Positions 62,769 through 64,000 of a stretch of DNA of 64,000 nucleotides are shown one piece after another. Both the position numbers and the translations under genes were made by a program. The stretch lies in contig NZ_CP022521.1 in the NCBI RefSeq assembly GCF_002234535.1, positions 3,534,001-3,598,000 of the forward strand, written 5' to 3'. The stretch comes from Actinoalloteichus hoggarensis (GTDB lineage Bacteria > Actinomycetota > Actinomycetes > Mycobacteriales > Pseudonocardiaceae). The notes beneath the pieces are model-generated. The model had not been told where the DNA came from. It ran no database searches and saw nothing but the letters and a program-made list of their open reading frames with translations. The first letter of the stretch is position 1, and each line of letters starts with the position of its first letter.

Positions 62769-64000
62769 TCAGGCCCGGTGCTTCGTCGTCAGGCCCTCCA
62801 GCACCGGCACCAGCTCGCCCGGTGTCGGGTCCACGAGGCTCTCCTGCCGCAGTCGGTCGGCGCTCTCGCGGAAGGAGGGCTCGGCCAGCATCCGCGCCAG
62901 GCCTGCCCGCACCTCGGCACCGGTGAGATCCTCGGAGTGGATGTACAGACCCGCGCCGAGATCGGCGAGCTGCCGTGCCTTGAGCACCGTGTCGAACATG
63001 TTCGGGATGATCAGCTGCGGCACGCCCGCGGCCAGCGCGGTCGAATAGGTTCCCGCCCCGCCGTGGTGGACGACCGCGGCACACGTGGGCAGCAGCGCAT
63101 GGAGCGGAACGAACTCCACGGCGCGCACGTTCGGGTGGCGTAAGGACTCCGCCAGCGTCGCCTGCTGCCGCTCGGTAAGGGTCACGATCACCTCGGCGTC
63201 GAGATCCGCGACCGCGTCGAGAATCGCACCGATGTCATTCTGTCCCGGGCCGGGAACGTGTTCGTATTCACGCTGACTGATGCCCACCGTGACGCAGATC
63301 CGCGGTCGCGTCGGCTGTTCCCGCAGCCAATTCGGAATGGGAGAACGACCGTTATAGGGGACGTATCGCATCGGCACCGAGGGCGTCGTGACGTCGAGCC
63401 GCAGGGCGGCGGGCATCGGGTCGATCGTCCACTGGCCGTTCACCACCTCTTCGTGGAAGTCGGCGCCGTGGCGCTGCAGGACGCCGGTCAGCCAGTCCGC
63501 CTGAAGGTCCGTCCGCTCCTCGACGGGACGCGCGTCCCTCGACCGGACGAAGTGCTCGCGGGTCCGTGTCCACACGTCCTGCCCCCACAGCAGCCGCGCG
63601 TGCGCGGCGCCGGTCACCCGTGCGGCCACCGCCCCCGCGAAGGTGATCGGCTCCCAGATGACCAGGTCAGGCTGCCAGCCGACGGCGAAGTCGACGAGGT
63701 CGTCCACCATCGAGTCGTTGAAGGGGATGACTCCGGCCTTGAGGAACGACCGGTATCCGGCCGTCAGCTCGTCCCAGTCCAGAGTCTCGGGTTCCAAGCC
63801 GAAGATCTCCACCGGCTTGGCGATGTCGTCGGCGGCGTTCGCGACGATCTCGGCCGTGCTGAAGTCGGTGCCCACCGGTACGGCGGGCAACCCCGCCTCG
63901 CTGATCGCGTCGGTCAGCATCGGCTGGCTGGCGACGACGACCTCATGGCCCGCCGCCCGAAACGCCCAGGCCAACGGAACCATCGGATACAGGTGAGTTC
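62769..64000 (-). CDS. Natural-product glycosyltransferase (EryCIII/DesVII-like), 5' end cut
   Basis: The open frame runs through the right window edge. The segment THLYPMVPLAWAFRAAGHEV shows that the true start lies beyond 64000, so the internal Met at 63983 is not the start. The C-terminal sugar-nucleotide region has VVHHGGAGTYSTALAAGVPQ, typical of GT1 antibiotic glycosyltransferases, and the middle (WEPITFAGAVAARVTGAAHARLLWGQDV) is like the activator-dependent EryCIII/DesVII group. It may belong to a separate glycosylated-metabolite cluster continuing to the right, or supply a second sugar. Confidence 0.88.
   Translation of the reverse strand, partial: THLYPMVPLAWAFRAAGHEVVVASQPMLTDAISEAGLPAVPVGTDFSTAEIVANAADDIAKPVEIFGLEPETLDWDELTAGYRSFLKAGVIPFNDSMVDDLVDFAVGWQPDLVIWEPITFAGAVAARVTGAAHARLLWGQDVWTRTREHFVRSRDARPVEERTDLQADWLTGVLQRHGADFHEEVVNGQWTIDPMPAALRLDVTTPSVPMRYVPYNGRSPIPNWLREQPTRPRICVTVGISQREYEHVPGPGQNDIGAILDAVADLDAEVIVTLTERQQATLAESLRHPNVRAVEFVPLHALLPTCAAVVHHGGAGTYSTALAAGVPQLIIPNMFDTVLKARQLADLGAGLYIHSEDLTGAEVRAGLARMLAEPSFRESADRLRQESLVDPTPGELVPVLEGLTTKHRA

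Overview
The DNA is very GC-rich, with GTG starts, ATGA/GTGA stop-start overlaps and rare TTA codons. This points to a filamentous actinomycete, probably Pseudonocardiales-like; the order is an inference and no rRNA is present to test it. About two thirds of the window (roughly 0.7-43.2 kb) is a thiopeptide (RiPP) biosynthetic gene cluster. The rest is ordinary metal-homeostasis and catabolic chromosome, plus the edge of what may be a second, glycosylated-product locus at the right end.

Layout. 1-276: tail of a small secreted protein. 690-5934 (minus): two deoxysugar enzymes, a GT1 glycosyltransferase and a P450. 5935-6302: divergent control region. 6303-6491: thiopeptide precursor, a 45-residue leader followed by the thiostrepton-type core TSSSSCTTCICTCSCSS. 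6492-6884: two strong hairpins. 6885-32948 (plus): one nearly gap-free array of 19 genes: alpha/beta hydrolase, glutamylating LanB, elimination enzyme, [4+2] cyclase, azoline dehydrogenase, Ocin-ThiF/RRE protein, YcaO cyclodehydratase, P450 with a carrier-like tail, ANL ligase, carboxyl methyltransferase, acyl-CoA dehydrogenase, SnoaL protein, P450, second LanB, PPOX/F420-type reductase, second YcaO, TfuA, tandem S41 peptidase and FkbM methyltransferase. 33004-43201 (minus): SGNH hydrolase, MaoC-SDR fusion, methyltransferase, FkbH, carrier protein, nitroreductase, methyltransferase, NAD-epimerase, second SGNH hydrolase and a P450 paralogous to the one at the left edge. 43.2-45.2 kb: gene-poor DNA with a GNAT pseudogene. 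45.4-59.2 kb: arginase-like protein, anti-sigma/sigma pair, iron-type ABC importer, CopD-CtaG protein, copper ATPase and rhamnogalacturonan lyase. 61.5-64 kb: P450 and a glycosyltransferase cut by the window end.

How it works together (inference from family knowledge). The precursor leader is read by the RRE protein. Cysteines become thiazol(in)es through YcaO plus dehydrogenase. Ser/Thr are glutamylated by the LanBs and eliminated to dehydroamino acids. The [4+2] enzyme closes the 26-member ring. The PPOX protein could reduce the dehydropiperidine, and YcaO-TfuA should install a thioamide. The S41 peptidase is a candidate for leader removal. Tailoring would add a deoxysugar, several oxidations and methylations, and an acyl unit made by ANL/carrier/ACAD or by FkbH/carrier/MaoC-SDR.

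What stands out: a thiostrepton-type core with a changed N-terminus (TSSSS instead of IASAS); thioamide machinery; no visible quinaldic-acid genes and no radical SAM gene; and a PKS-free glyceryl-carrier (FkbH) module. The predicted product is a glycosylated, thioamidated thiostrepton relative with a non-quinaldate acyl cap, which I do not recognise as any described compound.
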